DNA of 64,000 nucleotides, from NCBI GenBank assembly GCA_963724735.1, contig CAVRVX010000027.1, positions 1-64,000 of the forward strand, given 5' to 3'. This stretch comes from Rhodoplanes sp963724735 (GTDB lineage Bacteria; Pseudomonadota; Alphaproteobacteria; Rhizobiales; Xanthobacteraceae). The notes under the pieces were generated by a model, which was not told where the DNA came from, ran no database searches, and worked only from the letters and a program-made list of their open reading frames with translations. The translations under genes were made by a program, and so were the position numbers. Positions 1 to 8,700 of the stretch are shown here, one piece after another; position 1 is the stretch's first letter; each line of letters begins with the position of its first letter.

Positions 1-1
1 A

Positions 2-1140
2 TACCCCGACTCCACGAAGATCCGAAGACCCCCCTTGCCAACGGCGGGAATCCGGATTCTACCGAACGGATGATACGGCCCGGCTTTCTGGACATAGAAT
101 CGCGGAAAACCCGATCGAGTTGGCTGGGAAGGGTCGGCCGCTCATCGTCTGGCCCGACGTGCGAACGCGCTGGTGTTGCTAGACGATGGGATGAGCTGCG
201 AGGCGATTGCGAAGGTCCTGTTGCTGGACGACGACACCATCCGCACTTGGTATCGCCTGTATGAAGAGGATGGGATCGAAGGGTTGACGAACTTCAGCTA
301 CGAGGGCAGCGCTTGCCAGTTGAGCGGCGAGCAACAGGAAAAGCTGAAAGCCTGGGTCGCCACGGCCTTACCGCGCACAACGCGCCAGGTCGGCGCCTGG
401 ATCGAGAATGAATTCGGCGTCGTTTACGAAGGCCGGTCAGGACTGATCGCGTTGTTGCATCGCCTGGGGCTCGAATATCACAAACCCAATGTCATCCCGC
501 GCAAGCTCGACGAAGAAAAGCAGAAGGCTTTCATTGAGGGCTACGAAAAGCTGCTGAATTCCTTGGGCGACGACGAGGCCGTGCTGTTTGCGGACGCCGT
601 GCATCCGACCCATGCGGCGCGGCCTGTCGGCTGCTGGGCGCCGAGCCAAGAGAAGCTCGCGATCGAGCAGACGAGCGGGCGTCAACGCATCAACATTCAC
701 GGCGCGATCGACCTGGAGACCGGACAAACCCGGATGATCGAGGCCCTGACCATCGACGCCGCCTCGACGATCAGGCTGCTGCAATCGATCGAGGCGCTCT
801 ATCCGATGCTGGCGCTCATCCATGTTTTCTTGGACAACGCGCGTCATCATCATGCCAAGCTCGTGCAGGAATGGTTGGCCCTGCCGGGACGACGCATCAA
901 GCTGCACTTCATCCAAACGTATTGCCCGCACTTGAACCCGATCGAACGGTTATGGGGCCTCATGCACAGAAACGTCACTCACAACAAGTGCTACGCAACT
1001 TGCGCCCAGTTCGCCGATGCGACGCTCAGTTTTCTGCGTGAAAAGGTTCCGGGGAATTGGGCGGACCTTTGTGATTTGGTCACCGACAATTTCCGCGTCA
1101 TCAACCCAAAGGATTTTCGGGTCATGACGTGAACGGGGTA
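2..1140 (+). mobile_element. IS630-family insertion sequence, copy 1
   Basis: An IS of about 1.14 kb. Its ends are imperfect inverted repeats starting TACCCCG on the left and ending CGGGGTA on the right, and it is flanked by the TA dinucleotide that IS630/Tc1-type elements duplicate (TA at 1141-1142; the left flank is cut by the window edge). It sits about 20 bp upstream of the signal-peptide start of the outer-membrane gene at 1162, so it may separate that gene from its native promoter. A second, nearly identical copy lies at 2665-3798. Confidence 0.8.
70..1132 (+). pseudogene. IS630-family transposase, frameshifted near its start
   Basis: DDE transposase of the IS630 family, which cuts and pastes the element at TA sites. 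Comparison with copy 2 places the original start at 70 (MIRPGFLDIE). Two single-base deletions at about 105-155 move the frame, after which the ORF is open from 173 to 1132. The winged-helix-type N-terminal region is followed by the catalytic core: an Asp in LFADAVHPTH, an Asp in VFLDNARHHH, and a final Glu in HLNPIERLWG. The C-terminal two thirds is complete, so activity would depend on whether the N-terminal shift is real. Confidence 0.75.
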
Positions 1141-1413
1141 TATCGAGGATGGGGGCTTATCATGTCGCGGTTCCAAACAATGCTTCTCGCCACCAGCGCG
1201 CTCCTGGCGGCTGTCTCGACCCAGTCGGCGTTGGCTGCGGACATGGCGGTGAAGGCGCCCCCGGTGGTTCCGATCGTTTCGCAATGGGACGGGCTCTACG
1301 CCAGCTTCTCGGCGGGCGGAACGTGGACCGATCCAAAATCCTCAGAGACTGCCAACCTGGTTAATTCGTTCAACGGCGCGTTCTCCTCTTCTTTCGTTTT
1401 CGGCGATCGTTTA

Positions 1414-2176
1414 TTAATCAGTCCATAAGTAGTTGCACATTTTTATTGACAGGGCGAATTTCGTCTGATTCTGAAGGGAGATGAAACAAGACGATGCTCG
1501 CAAGCTGGATCACGCGACGCTGGAAGAGATGCGCATGCGCGCCGTGCGCAGCGTACAGGCTGGCGAAAGCCCCGAGGTTGTCGCACGATCCATGCGGATC
1601 AACCGCCGTACGATCTATGGCTGGCTGGCGCAGTATCGGCGAGGTGGCTGGGGAGCGCTGAAAGCCAAGCCGCTTTTGGGCAGGCCGCCCAAACTGGATG
1701 CGCGCGCCTTGCAATGGATTTACAACACCATCACGCAGAAGAACCCGTTGCAACTGAAGTTCGCCTTCGCGCTGTGGACGCGTGTCATGGTGGCAAAGCT
1801 GATCAAGGATAAGTTTGGGGTCGTGGTGAGCGCCAATTCGGTTGGTCGACTGCTGGCGCAACTCGGCATCACTTGCCAGAAGCCCTCCCACATTGCCAAG
1901 AAGACCAGAGCTTTTGTCGACAGCCAACACGGCAGACTGCGGCTGTTTTTTCTGCCGCCCTATTCGCCCGACCGCAATCCAGACGAACTGGTCTGGAAAC
2001 ACCTCAAGGCCGACACTGTTGGCCGCATGACAATTACCGACAAGGCCGATTTCAAAGTCAAGGTCCGCGCATCTATGCGCCAACTGCAAAACGACCCAGA
2101 AAAAATCCGGTCATTCTACCAAAAACCATCGCTCAAATATGCCGCCTGAAAGTGCATTTACTTATGGACTGATTAA
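1414..2176 (+). mobile_element. Internally deleted IS630-type element with perfect ends
   Basis: A 763-bp element inside the outer-membrane gene. The termini are inverted repeats: TTAATCAGTCCATAAGTA reads inward from both ends, with partial extension beyond. TA is duplicated at 1412-1413 and 2177-2178. Deleting the element plus one TA restores the host frame (codons cgt-tta-acg-gga). It is shorter than a typical IS630 element (about 1.1 kb) because the transposase has lost its middle. Confidence 0.85.
1481..2149 (+). pseudogene. IS630-family transposase with in-frame internal deletion
   Basis: This 222-aa ORF is an IS630 transposase lacking about 120 residues. The N-terminal helix-turn-helix (RSMRINRRTIYGWLAQYRRGG) region and the C-terminal FLPPYSPDRNPDELVWKHLK catalytic segment are present. 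The part between, which should carry the first two catalytic aspartates, is missing. The join reads CQKPSHIAKKTRAF, where a short PSH-coding sequence probably occurred in both original segments and mediated the deletion (inference from recalled full-length homologues). It is probably inactive but could be mobilised in trans because both ends are intact. Confidence 0.75.
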
Positions 2177-2664
2177 TAACGGGAAAAGACATCGGCGCGG
2201 TCTTCACGTTCGGCATGGGCTACAACGTGACTTGGGGCCGCTGGCTGGCCGGCATTCAGTCCGAGGTCTCGTATAACAAGACTCTGATCAATGCGACCGG
2301 CAGCGCCACGAGCACATCCACCAATCCCGGCGGATTCAATACCTTTACGCAGGATGTCCGCGCCGATATCGAGCGCAATTGGACTATTTCGGAAATGGCC
2401 CGCATCGGGTATCTGGTCGCGCCCGATTGGCTGGTCTACGGACTGGTCGGCTGGAGCTGGAGCGGATTCGATTTCCGAGGGGACACCGGCAATGGAGCAG
2501 TGGCTCTGCCGTTTACCCTCAGCGGCGTCACCTGGGGCGCGGGCGTCGAGAAGGACTTCGGCTGGATGCGTGCGTTCGTCCAGTACAAGGGGATCGATTT
2601 CGGCAGCAAGGACGTGAGCCTGCCGAGTTTCTCCAGCACAACGTTCATCAACGGTGGGGTTGTA

Positions 2665-3798
2665 TACCCCGACTTCGCGAGAATCCGAAGACCCCCCTTG
2701 CCAAATGGCGCGATCCGGATTCTACCGAACGGATGATACGGCCCGGCTTTCTGGACATAGAATTGCGGCAAAACCTGATCGAGTTGGCTCGGGACGGGTC
2801 GGCCGCTCATCGTCTGGCCCGACGTGCGAACGCGCTGGTGTTGCTAGACGATGGGATGAGCTGCGAGGCGATTGCGAAGGTCCTGTTGCTGGACGACGAC
2901 ACCATCCGCACTTGGTATCGCCTGTATGAAGAGGATGGGATCGAGGGGTTGACGAACTTCAGCTACGAGGGCAGCGCTTGCCAGTTGAGCGGCGAGCAAC
3001 AGGAAAAGCTGAAAGCCTGGGTCGCCACGGCCTTACCGCGCACAACGCGCCAGGTCGGCGCCTGGATCGAGAATGAATTCGGCGTCGTTTACGAAGGCCG
3101 GTCAGGACTGATCGCGTTGTTGCTCGCCTGGGGCTCGAATATCACAAACCCAATGTCATCCCGCGCAAGCTCGACGAAGAAAAGCAGAAGGCTTTCATTG
3201 AGGGCTACGAAAAGCTGCTGAATTCCTTGGGCGACGACGAGGCCGTGCTGTTTGCGGACGCCGTGCATCCGACCCATGCGGCGCGGCCTGTCGGCTGCTG
3301 GGCGCCGAGCCAAGAGAAGCTCGCGATCGAGCAGACGAGCGGGCGTCAACGCATCAACATTCACGGCGCGATCGACCTGGAGACCGGACAAACCCGGATG
3401 ATCGAGGCCCTGACCATCGACGCCGCCTCGACGATCAGGCTGCTGCAATCGATCGAGGCGCTCTATCCGATGCTGGCGCTCATCCATGTTTTCTTGGACA
3501 ACGCGCGTTATCATCATGCCAAGCTCGTGCAGGATGGTTGGCCCTGCCGGGACGACGCATCAAGCTGCACTTCATCCCAACGTATTGCCCGCACTTGAAC
3601 CCGATCGAACGGTTATGGGGCCTCATGCACAGAAACGTCACTCACAACAAGTGCTACGCAACTTGCGCCCAGTTCGCCGATGCGACGCTCAGTTTTCTGC
3701 GTGAAAAGGTTCCGGGAATTGGGCGGACCTTTGTGATTGGTCACCGACAATTTCCGCGTCATCAACCCAAAGGATTTCGGGTCATGACGGAACGGGGT
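2665..3798 (+). mobile_element. IS630-family insertion sequence, copy 2
   Basis: Second copy of the IS seen at the window start, inserted in the same orientation into the first barrel of the outer-membrane gene. The left end begins TACCCCG after a TA at 2663-2664. The right end reads CGGGGT followed by TA at 3799-3800, one base shorter than in copy 1. Removing it rejoins gtt-gta with cag-aca and restores the host frame. Two same-orientation copies flank about 1.5 kb of DNA, so they could recombine and delete it. Confidence 0.8.
2733..3790 (+). pseudogene. IS630-family transposase, multiply frameshifted
   Basis: Same transposase as copy 1. The N-terminal part is intact here (MIRPGFLDIELRQNLIELAR), which identifies the true start. 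Relative to copy 1, single bases are missing at about 3123 (gcatcgc becomes gctcgc), 3533 (caggaatgg becomes caggatgg), 3716, 3738 and 3775, and the stop codon is changed. Most losses are within short homopolymers. The protein is not made whole from this copy unless these are sequencing errors. Confidence 0.75.
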
Positions 3799-4771
3799 TA
3801 CAGACATTCCAAACCTCGGGAACCGACGTTCGCAGGCTGTCTGCCGTCGCCCAGGAATTCACCGCCGGCGTGACGATCCCGATCAATTTCCAACGCTCGC
3901 CCTACACGGCCTTTGCTGCCGCCGTGCCGGTGCCAGGAGCAGTTCCAGTCGTTCCTCGCTGGGATGGCCTTTATGCCAGCTTCTCGGCGGGCGGCGCCTG
4001 GACCCGGGCGAAATCCTCAGAGGCCAGAAACACAACGGATGTTAACGACGGCGTTACCGCGGATTCCTTTACCCTTACCGACAATTTGTCGGGCAAGGAC
4101 ATCGGGGCGGTGTTCACGTTTGGCATGGGCTACAACGTGCTTTGGGGCCGCTGGCTCGCGGGCATCCAGTCCGAGGTCTCGTATAACAAGACTCTGATCG
4201 ACGCGAAGGGCACTTCCTCGAGCTTCGAAAACAACATCTTCTTCGGGACCAGGATTCAGACTTTTGACGTGCGCGCCGACGTCGAGCGCAAGTGGACCGT
4301 TTCCGAAATGGCCCGCCTCGGCTACCTCGTCGCGCCCGATTGGCTCGTCTACGGGCTGGTCGGCTGGAGCTGGAGCGGATTTGATTTCCGGGCGGACTTC
4401 AACAGGGTACAAGACCTGCCCTATACCCTGAACGGCATCACTTGGGGCGCGGGCGTCGAGAAAGACTTTGGCTGGCTGCGCGCGTTCATCCAGTACAAAG
4501 GGATCGATTTCGGCAGCAAGAGCGTCAACCTGCCGGTCGCCATCAGCGCATTCGGAGTCGATGGCGCCGTCGTCTTCTCTGGTCAAACGACCGGGAGTGA
4601 CGTTCGCAGGCTGTCGGCCATCGCTCAGGAAATCACCGCCGGCGTGACGATCCCGATCAATTTCCATCGGTAGCAGATAAAGGGGCATCGGCTCGGCTGG
4701 TGCTCCTTACGACGTCACGAATAACAGGCTTTGAGCGGTCTTCGCGTGATGCCCTCCTTGGAGGACCGCTG

Positions 4772-4799
4772 ATGGGCTCCGGCTTCCGGAGCCCATTTT
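4772..4799 (+). terminator. Rho-independent terminator after the barrel gene
   Basis: A GC-rich stem, TGGGCTCCGG / CCGGAGCCCA with a short CTT-type loop, is followed directly by TTTT. It lies about 100 bp after the outer-membrane gene stop on the same strand. Confidence 0.75.
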
Positions 4800-4861
4800 G
4801 TTGGGATGCAGGCGACCGACCGACTGATGCGATTTGCCTTTCGTGAGTGGCTTCGAGCAAG

Positions 4862-4983
4862 CGTAGCCCGGATGGAGCGCAGCGCAATCCGGGTCTTCGT
4901 CTCCGGTGCGGGTAAATCCGCATTTCGCGGAGTTGACCCTCGGGCGCACCGAAGGTGCGACCCGGGGCTCCATGCGGGTTACG
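4862..4983. repeat. Palindromic dispersed repeat (about 120 bp)
   Basis: The outer arms CGTAGCCCGGATGGAGC and GCTCCATGCGGGTTACG are inverted repeats of each other with 2 mismatches in 17. A smaller inner palindrome CCCGGAT...ATCCGGG lies near the left arm. It looks like a REP/BIME-type intergenic element. A fragment of the same motif (ATCCGGGCTACG) occurs at about 57337. Confidence 0.65.
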
Positions 4984-4994
4984 GACTGACTTTT

Positions 4995-5145
4995 CCTTCT
5001 CCCCTCGCGGGAGAAGGTGGCGAGCCGCGTCAGCGGCGCGCCGGATGAGGGGGAGAGCCGCGGGCAGCCCACCGGTTCGACGCCCCTCACTCGGCTCGGC
5101 ATTTGCTGCGCTCATGCCTCGCCACCCTCTCCCGCGAGGAGAGGG
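4995..5145. repeat. Palindromic dispersed repeat (about 150 bp)
   Basis: The outer arms, about 29 bp each, are inverted copies: the left contains CTCGCGGGAGAAGGTGGCGAG, the right CTCGCCACCCTCTCCCGCGAG. Each arm is also a hairpin by itself. This places a long secondary structure between the barrel gene and cysE. No gene is visible in 4674-5297 apart from these repeats and the terminator. Confidence 0.65.
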
Positions 5146-5297
5146 AAGTAGGGAACAACCCTGCTGCGCACGAGCCCGAAAAGAGGAAGTCATTTCCTTG
5201 ACAAGGCGAGGGAATACACCGACATCCGCAGGACCGTGACGCGGACTTCCGCGCCCTGCGGGTTCTTGACCCCGCGGTGCGGCAAGGAGGGACCCCG

Positions 5298-6158
5298 ATG
5301 AACATTGCGAGCCCGTCGCCCGGCGGCGCCGTTCTGGCCATGCCGTCGCCGAAGCTGGACCCCCTCTGGGAGCGGCTGCGGGAGCAGGCCGAGGCGATGG
5401 TGCGCGCTGCGCCCGAGCTGGGCGGCCTCGTCATCCCCACCATTCTCAGCGCTCCGTCGTTCGAAGCCGCCGTCGCGCGGCGCATCGCGGCGCGGCTCGC
5501 GAACCTGGAAATATCCGCACATCTGCTCGGCGACGCCTTTGCCGAAGCGTTCCAGGCCGATGCTTCGATGGGGCGGGCGATCCGCGCGGACGCGCTCGCG
5601 GTGCTCGACCGCGATCCCGCGGCGATGCGCCTGATCGAGCCCGTCCTTTATTTCAAGGGCTTCCACACCATTCAGATCCATCGCCTGGCGCATTGGCTGT
5701 GGCGGCGCAACCGCCGGGATTTCGCCCTCTACCTGCAGAGCCGCTCCTCGGAAGTGTTCCAGACCGATATCCACCCGGCCGTGCCGTTCGGCGAAGGCAT
5801 CTTTCTCGATCATGCGACCGGCCTCGTAATCGGCGAGACCGCGGTGGTGGAGGACGGCGTCTCCATTCTGCAGACTGTGACGCTCGGCGGCACCGGCAAG
5901 GAAAGCGGCGACCGCCACCCGAAAATCCGCCACGGCGTGCTGATCGGCGCAGGGGCGAAAATCCTCGGCAATATCGAGGTCGGCCATTGCGCCCGCATTG
6001 CCGCGGGCTCCGTCGTGCTGCAGCCGGTCCCGCCCAACACTACGGTCGCCGGCGTGCCGGCGCGGGTGGTCGGCACGGCGGGCTGTCCCGAGCCCGCGCG
6101 CACGATGGATCAGCTGCTCAGCCAGGAAGCGTACAACGCGTTCGATTACGTGATCTGA
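5298..6158 (+). CDS. cysE: Serine O-acetyltransferase
   Basis: Transfers acetyl from acetyl-CoA to L-serine, the first step of cysteine synthesis in the cytoplasm. The 286-aa product has the usual two parts: an alpha-helical N-terminal domain (to about residue 150, with AALNLEI-type helices and FKGFHTIQIHRLAHWLW) and a C-terminal left-handed beta-helix of hexapeptide repeats. The active-site region DIHPAVPFGEGIFLDHATG and the GGTGKESGDRHPKI loop are present. The start at 5298 is chosen because AAGGAGG lies 8 bases upstream; an ORF extension to 5277 lacks this. The acyltransferase family match is very clear. Confidence 0.95.
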   Translation: MNIASPSPGGAVLAMPSPKLDPLWERLREQAEAMVRAAPELGGLVIPTILSAPSFEAAVARRIAARLANLEISAHLLGDAFAEAFQADASMGRAIRADALAVLDRDPAAMRLIEPVLYFKGFHTIQIHRLAHWLWRRNRRDFALYLQSRSSEVFQTDIHPAVPFGEGIFLDHATGLVIGETAVVEDGVSILQTVTLGGTGKESGDRHPKIRHGVLIGAGAKILGNIEVGHCARIAAGSVVLQPVPPNTTVAGVPARVVGTAGCPEPARTMDQLLSQEAYNAFDYVI

Positions 6159-6288
6159 TCGGCGGCGCGCTTCCGATCGCGCCGTTCGCCGCTCCGCGCG
6201 GTCGCGCGCGCCTCGGGATATCTCCGATCCGCGTTTGGCGGGGTGCGCCGGCCCGGATACGATGGCGGGACGAGGTGCGAGTCGCCCC

Positions 6289-8127
6289 ATGCCCATCCGC
6301 CAGCTCGATCCCGCCGTCATCAACCGCATCGCCGCCGGCGAGGTGGTCGAACGCCCGGCCAGCGTGGTCAAGGAGCTCGTCGAAAACGCGCTCGACGCCG
6401 GCGCGCGCCGGATCGAGGTGTTCACCGAGGGCGGCGGTCGCCGGCGCATCGCCGTGACGGACGACGGCTGCGGCATGTCGCGCGCCGATCTCGCGCTTGC
6501 GGTCGAACGCCACGCCACCTCGAAGCTCGACGACGACGATCTCCTCGCCATCCGCACCCTCGGATTTCGCGGCGAGGCGCTGCCGTCGATCGGGGCGGTG
6601 GCGAAGCTCGCCATCACGACGCGCGCGGCCGACGAGCCGCATGCCTGGACGATCGCGGTCGAGGGCGGCGTGAAATCGGAGCTTAGGCCAGCGGCGCTCG
6701 CACAAGGCACGCGGGTCGAGGCGTGCGACCTGTTCTTTGCGACGCCCGCGCGGCTGAAATTCCTCAAGACCGACCGCACCGAGGCGGAGGCGGTGCGCGA
6801 CGTGGTGCGCAGGCTCGCGATGAGCCGTCCCGATGTCGCCTTCACGCTTGCCGGCGAGGATCGCGCGCCGCAAACCTTTCCCGCCGCTCTGCCGGGAACC
6901 GGGCGGCTCGCCCGCTTGGCGGCGGTGCTCGGCCCCGAGTTCGCGGACAACGCCGTCGAGGTGCGCGGCGGGCGCGAGGGACTTGCCATCGAGGGCTTCG
7001 CCGGCCTGCCCACATTGAGCCGCGCCAATGCGCTCGGCCAGTATCTGTTCGTCAACGGCCGGCCGGTGCGCGACAAGCTGATGCTCGGCGCGGTGCGCGC
7101 CGCCTATGCCGACTATCTGCCGCGCGACCGCCACCCGCTCGTCGCGCTGTTCGTTGCGATCGAGCTGAGCGAGGTGGACGTCAACGTGCATCCGGCCAAG
7201 GCCGAAGTGCGCTTTCGCGACGCCGGCCTCGTGCGCGCGAGCCTCGTGCGCGCGCTCAAGGATGCGCTCGCGCGCGGGGCGGGGCGCGCGGCCTCGACCG
7301 GCGGGACGGCGACGCTCGACGCGTTGCGCGGTTCAGGCGGGGCGCGCGTAGGCGGGTGGGATTGGCGATATTCCCCGGCGCGACCGAACCTTGATGCAGC
7401 CGTCGCGGCGCTCGCAACCGAGGGCGCGGCTGCGCCGGAGGGGCTTGCGCCGCATTTCGCGGAAAGCGCCCAGGCGGCGTTCGACGTCGGCGCGCCTGCG
7501 GCCGATGTGCGTTCTGCTGCGGAGGAAGCCGCAGGCGCGGCGCTCGACCGGCCGCTCGGCGCTGCGCGCGCGCAGCTGCACGAGACCTATATCGTCGCGC
7601 AGACCCGCGACGGCGTGGTGATCGTCGATCAGCACGCCGCCCATGAGCGCATCGTCTATGAGCGCATGAAGACTCAACTGGCAGCGACCGGCGTCGCGCG
7701 GCAGACTTTGCTGATCCCGGAAATCGTCGAACTTGACGAGGCCGATGTCGCGCGCCTGCTGGCGCGGGCGGACGAGCTTGCGCGCTACGGCCTCGTCATC
7801 GAGTCGTTCGGCCCGGGCGCGGTCGCGGTGCGCGAGACGCCGGCGCTGCTCGGCGAGATCGATGCGCGCGCGCTGGTGTGCGATCTCGCCGAACACATGG
7901 CGGAATGGGACGAGGCGCTGCCGCTTGAACGACGGCTCTTGCACGTTGCCGCCACCCTGGCCTGCCACGGCTCGGTGCGCGCCGGCCGCAGGCTCAAGCC
8001 CGAGGAGATGAACGCGCTTCTGCGCGAGATGGAAGCAACCCCCAACGCCGGCCAGTGCAACCACGGCCGCCCCACTTACGTCGAACTGAGGCTTTCCGAC
8101 ATCGAGCGCCTGTTCGGGCGGAAGTAG
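6289..8127 (+). CDS. mutL: DNA mismatch repair protein MutL
   Basis: ATP-driven linker of mismatch repair that couples MutS to downstream strand removal. The 612-aa protein starts MPIRQLDP, and its N-terminal GHKL ATPase motifs are all visible: VINRIAAGEVVERPASVVKE, ENALDAGAR, DDGCGM and TLGFRGEAL, followed by ATPARLKFLK and NVHPAKAEVRF. A variable linker at about 330-420 precedes the C-terminal dimerisation domain with the QHAAHER motif. I see no DQHA(X)2E(X)4E endonuclease motif in full; QHAAHERIVYE is present, but the other metal-site motifs were not verified. It converges on rsmD with a gap of 12 bp. Confidence 0.95.
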   Translation: MPIRQLDPAVINRIAAGEVVERPASVVKELVENALDAGARRIEVFTEGGGRRRIAVTDDGCGMSRADLALAVERHATSKLDDDDLLAIRTLGFRGEALPSIGAVAKLAITTRAADEPHAWTIAVEGGVKSELRPAALAQGTRVEACDLFFATPARLKFLKTDRTEAEAVRDVVRRLAMSRPDVAFTLAGEDRAPQTFPAALPGTGRLARLAAVLGPEFADNAVEVRGGREGLAIEGFAGLPTLSRANALGQYLFVNGRPVRDKLMLGAVRAAYADYLPRDRHPLVALFVAIELSEVDVNVHPAKAEVRFRDAGLVRASLVRALKDALARGAGRAASTGGTATLDALRGSGGARVGGWDWRYSPARPNLDAAVAALATEGAAAPEGLAPHFAESAQAAFDVGAPAADVRSAAEEAAGAALDRPLGAARAQLHETYIVAQTRDGVVIVDQHAAHERIVYERMKTQLAATGVARQTLLIPEIVELDEADVARLLARADELARYGLVIESFGPGAVAVRETPALLGEIDARALVCDLAEHMAEWDEALPLERRLLHVAATLACHGSVRAGRRLKPEEMNALLREMEATPNAGQCNHGRPTYVELRLSDIERLFGRK

Positions 8128-8139
8128 CGCGGATGATTG

Positions 8140-8700
8140 CTATGCTTGCGCGGCCTTTAGGAATACGAGTTCCGTGTCGTCGCAGCGGCGGCGCTCGAGT
8201 TCCTGAAAACCGTCGGGCGCTTTGAAGGCGGACTGCGCCGCCTCTTCGACCACGACCAGCGCCTCGGGCGCAAACCACCCGCCGTCGTGCGCGGATGCGA
8301 GCGCCTGTTCGGCGAGCCCCTTGCCGTAGGGCGGATCGAGAAAGGCGAGCGAGAACGGCGCAAGCGGATGCACAGGGCCAAGCCTGGTCGCGTCCCGGCG
8401 GAAGATGCGGGTCACGCCGCCGAGCCCGAACGTCTCGACATTTTCCCGGATCAGCGCGCGCGCCTCCGCTCCGTCGTCGACGAACAGCGCAAAGGCCGCG
8501 CCGCGCGACAGCGCTTCCAGCCCGAGCGCCCCTGTGCCGGCGAAGAGATCGAGCACGCGCGCACCCGTAACCGGGTCGCCATAGGCATGCGCGAGAATGT
8601 TGAACAGGCTCTCGCGCAGGCGATCGCTGGTCGGGCGGATCGCCTGCGAGGAGGGGGCGGCCAGCTTGCGGCCGCGCAATCGTCCGCCGACGATGCGCAT
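8140..8700 (-). CDS. rsmD: 16S rRNA (guanine-966 N2)-methyltransferase RsmD
   Basis: Methylates G966 of 16S rRNA in the small ribosomal subunit using S-adenosylmethionine. The 186-aa protein begins MRIVGGRLRGRKL, typical of RsmD. It has the SAM-binding loop LDLFAGTGALGLEALSRGA and the catalytic FLDPPYGKGLAE (DPPY) motif. Its start codon overlaps the rluB stop (ATGA-type overlap at 8698-8702), so it is translated from the same mRNA as rluB. The rluB-rsmD pair is common in this order. Confidence 0.94.
   Translation of the reverse strand: MRIVGGRLRGRKLAAPSSQAIRPTSDRLRESLFNILAHAYGDPVTGARVLDLFAGTGALGLEALSRGAAFALFVDDGAEARALIRENVETFGLGGVTRIFRRDATRLGPVHPLAPFSLAFLDPPYGKGLAEQALASAHDGGWFAPEALVVVEEAAQSAFKAPDGFQELERRRCDDTELVFLKAAQA

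Larger units (their letters stand above)
1162..4673 (+). pseudogene. Tandem double outer-membrane beta-barrel protein, split by two ISs
   Basis: A porin-like outer-membrane beta-barrel gene of the rhizobial Omp31/OMP_b-brl type. It begins at 1162 with a clear signal peptide ending near ALAAD. Joining 1162-1413, 2179-2664 and 3801-4673, with one TA kept at each IS site, gives exactly 1611 nt with no internal stop, i.e. 536 aa. The reconstructed protein holds two homologous barrels of about 240 aa. Each starts WDGLYASFSAGG, carries GKDIGAVFTFGMGYNV and LVYGLVGWSWSGFDF, and ends TAGVTIPINF. The linker (VPVPGAVPVVPR) resembles the mature N-terminus, so the gene arose by internal duplication. As it stands the protein is cut after about 84 residues. 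The segment 3870-4673 still encodes the whole second barrel but has no signal peptide. Confidence 0.85.

Noticed and set aside
3870..4673. Separate second porin gene
   Set aside because: Its frame is continuous with the end of the first barrel and has no signal peptide, so it is the second half of one interrupted gene.
5190..7076. 628-aa open frame on the minus strand across cysE and mutL
   Set aside because: It is an antisense shadow caused by high GC; the composition is Arg/Ser/Ala-rich without family motifs, whereas the plus strand has complete cysE and mutL.
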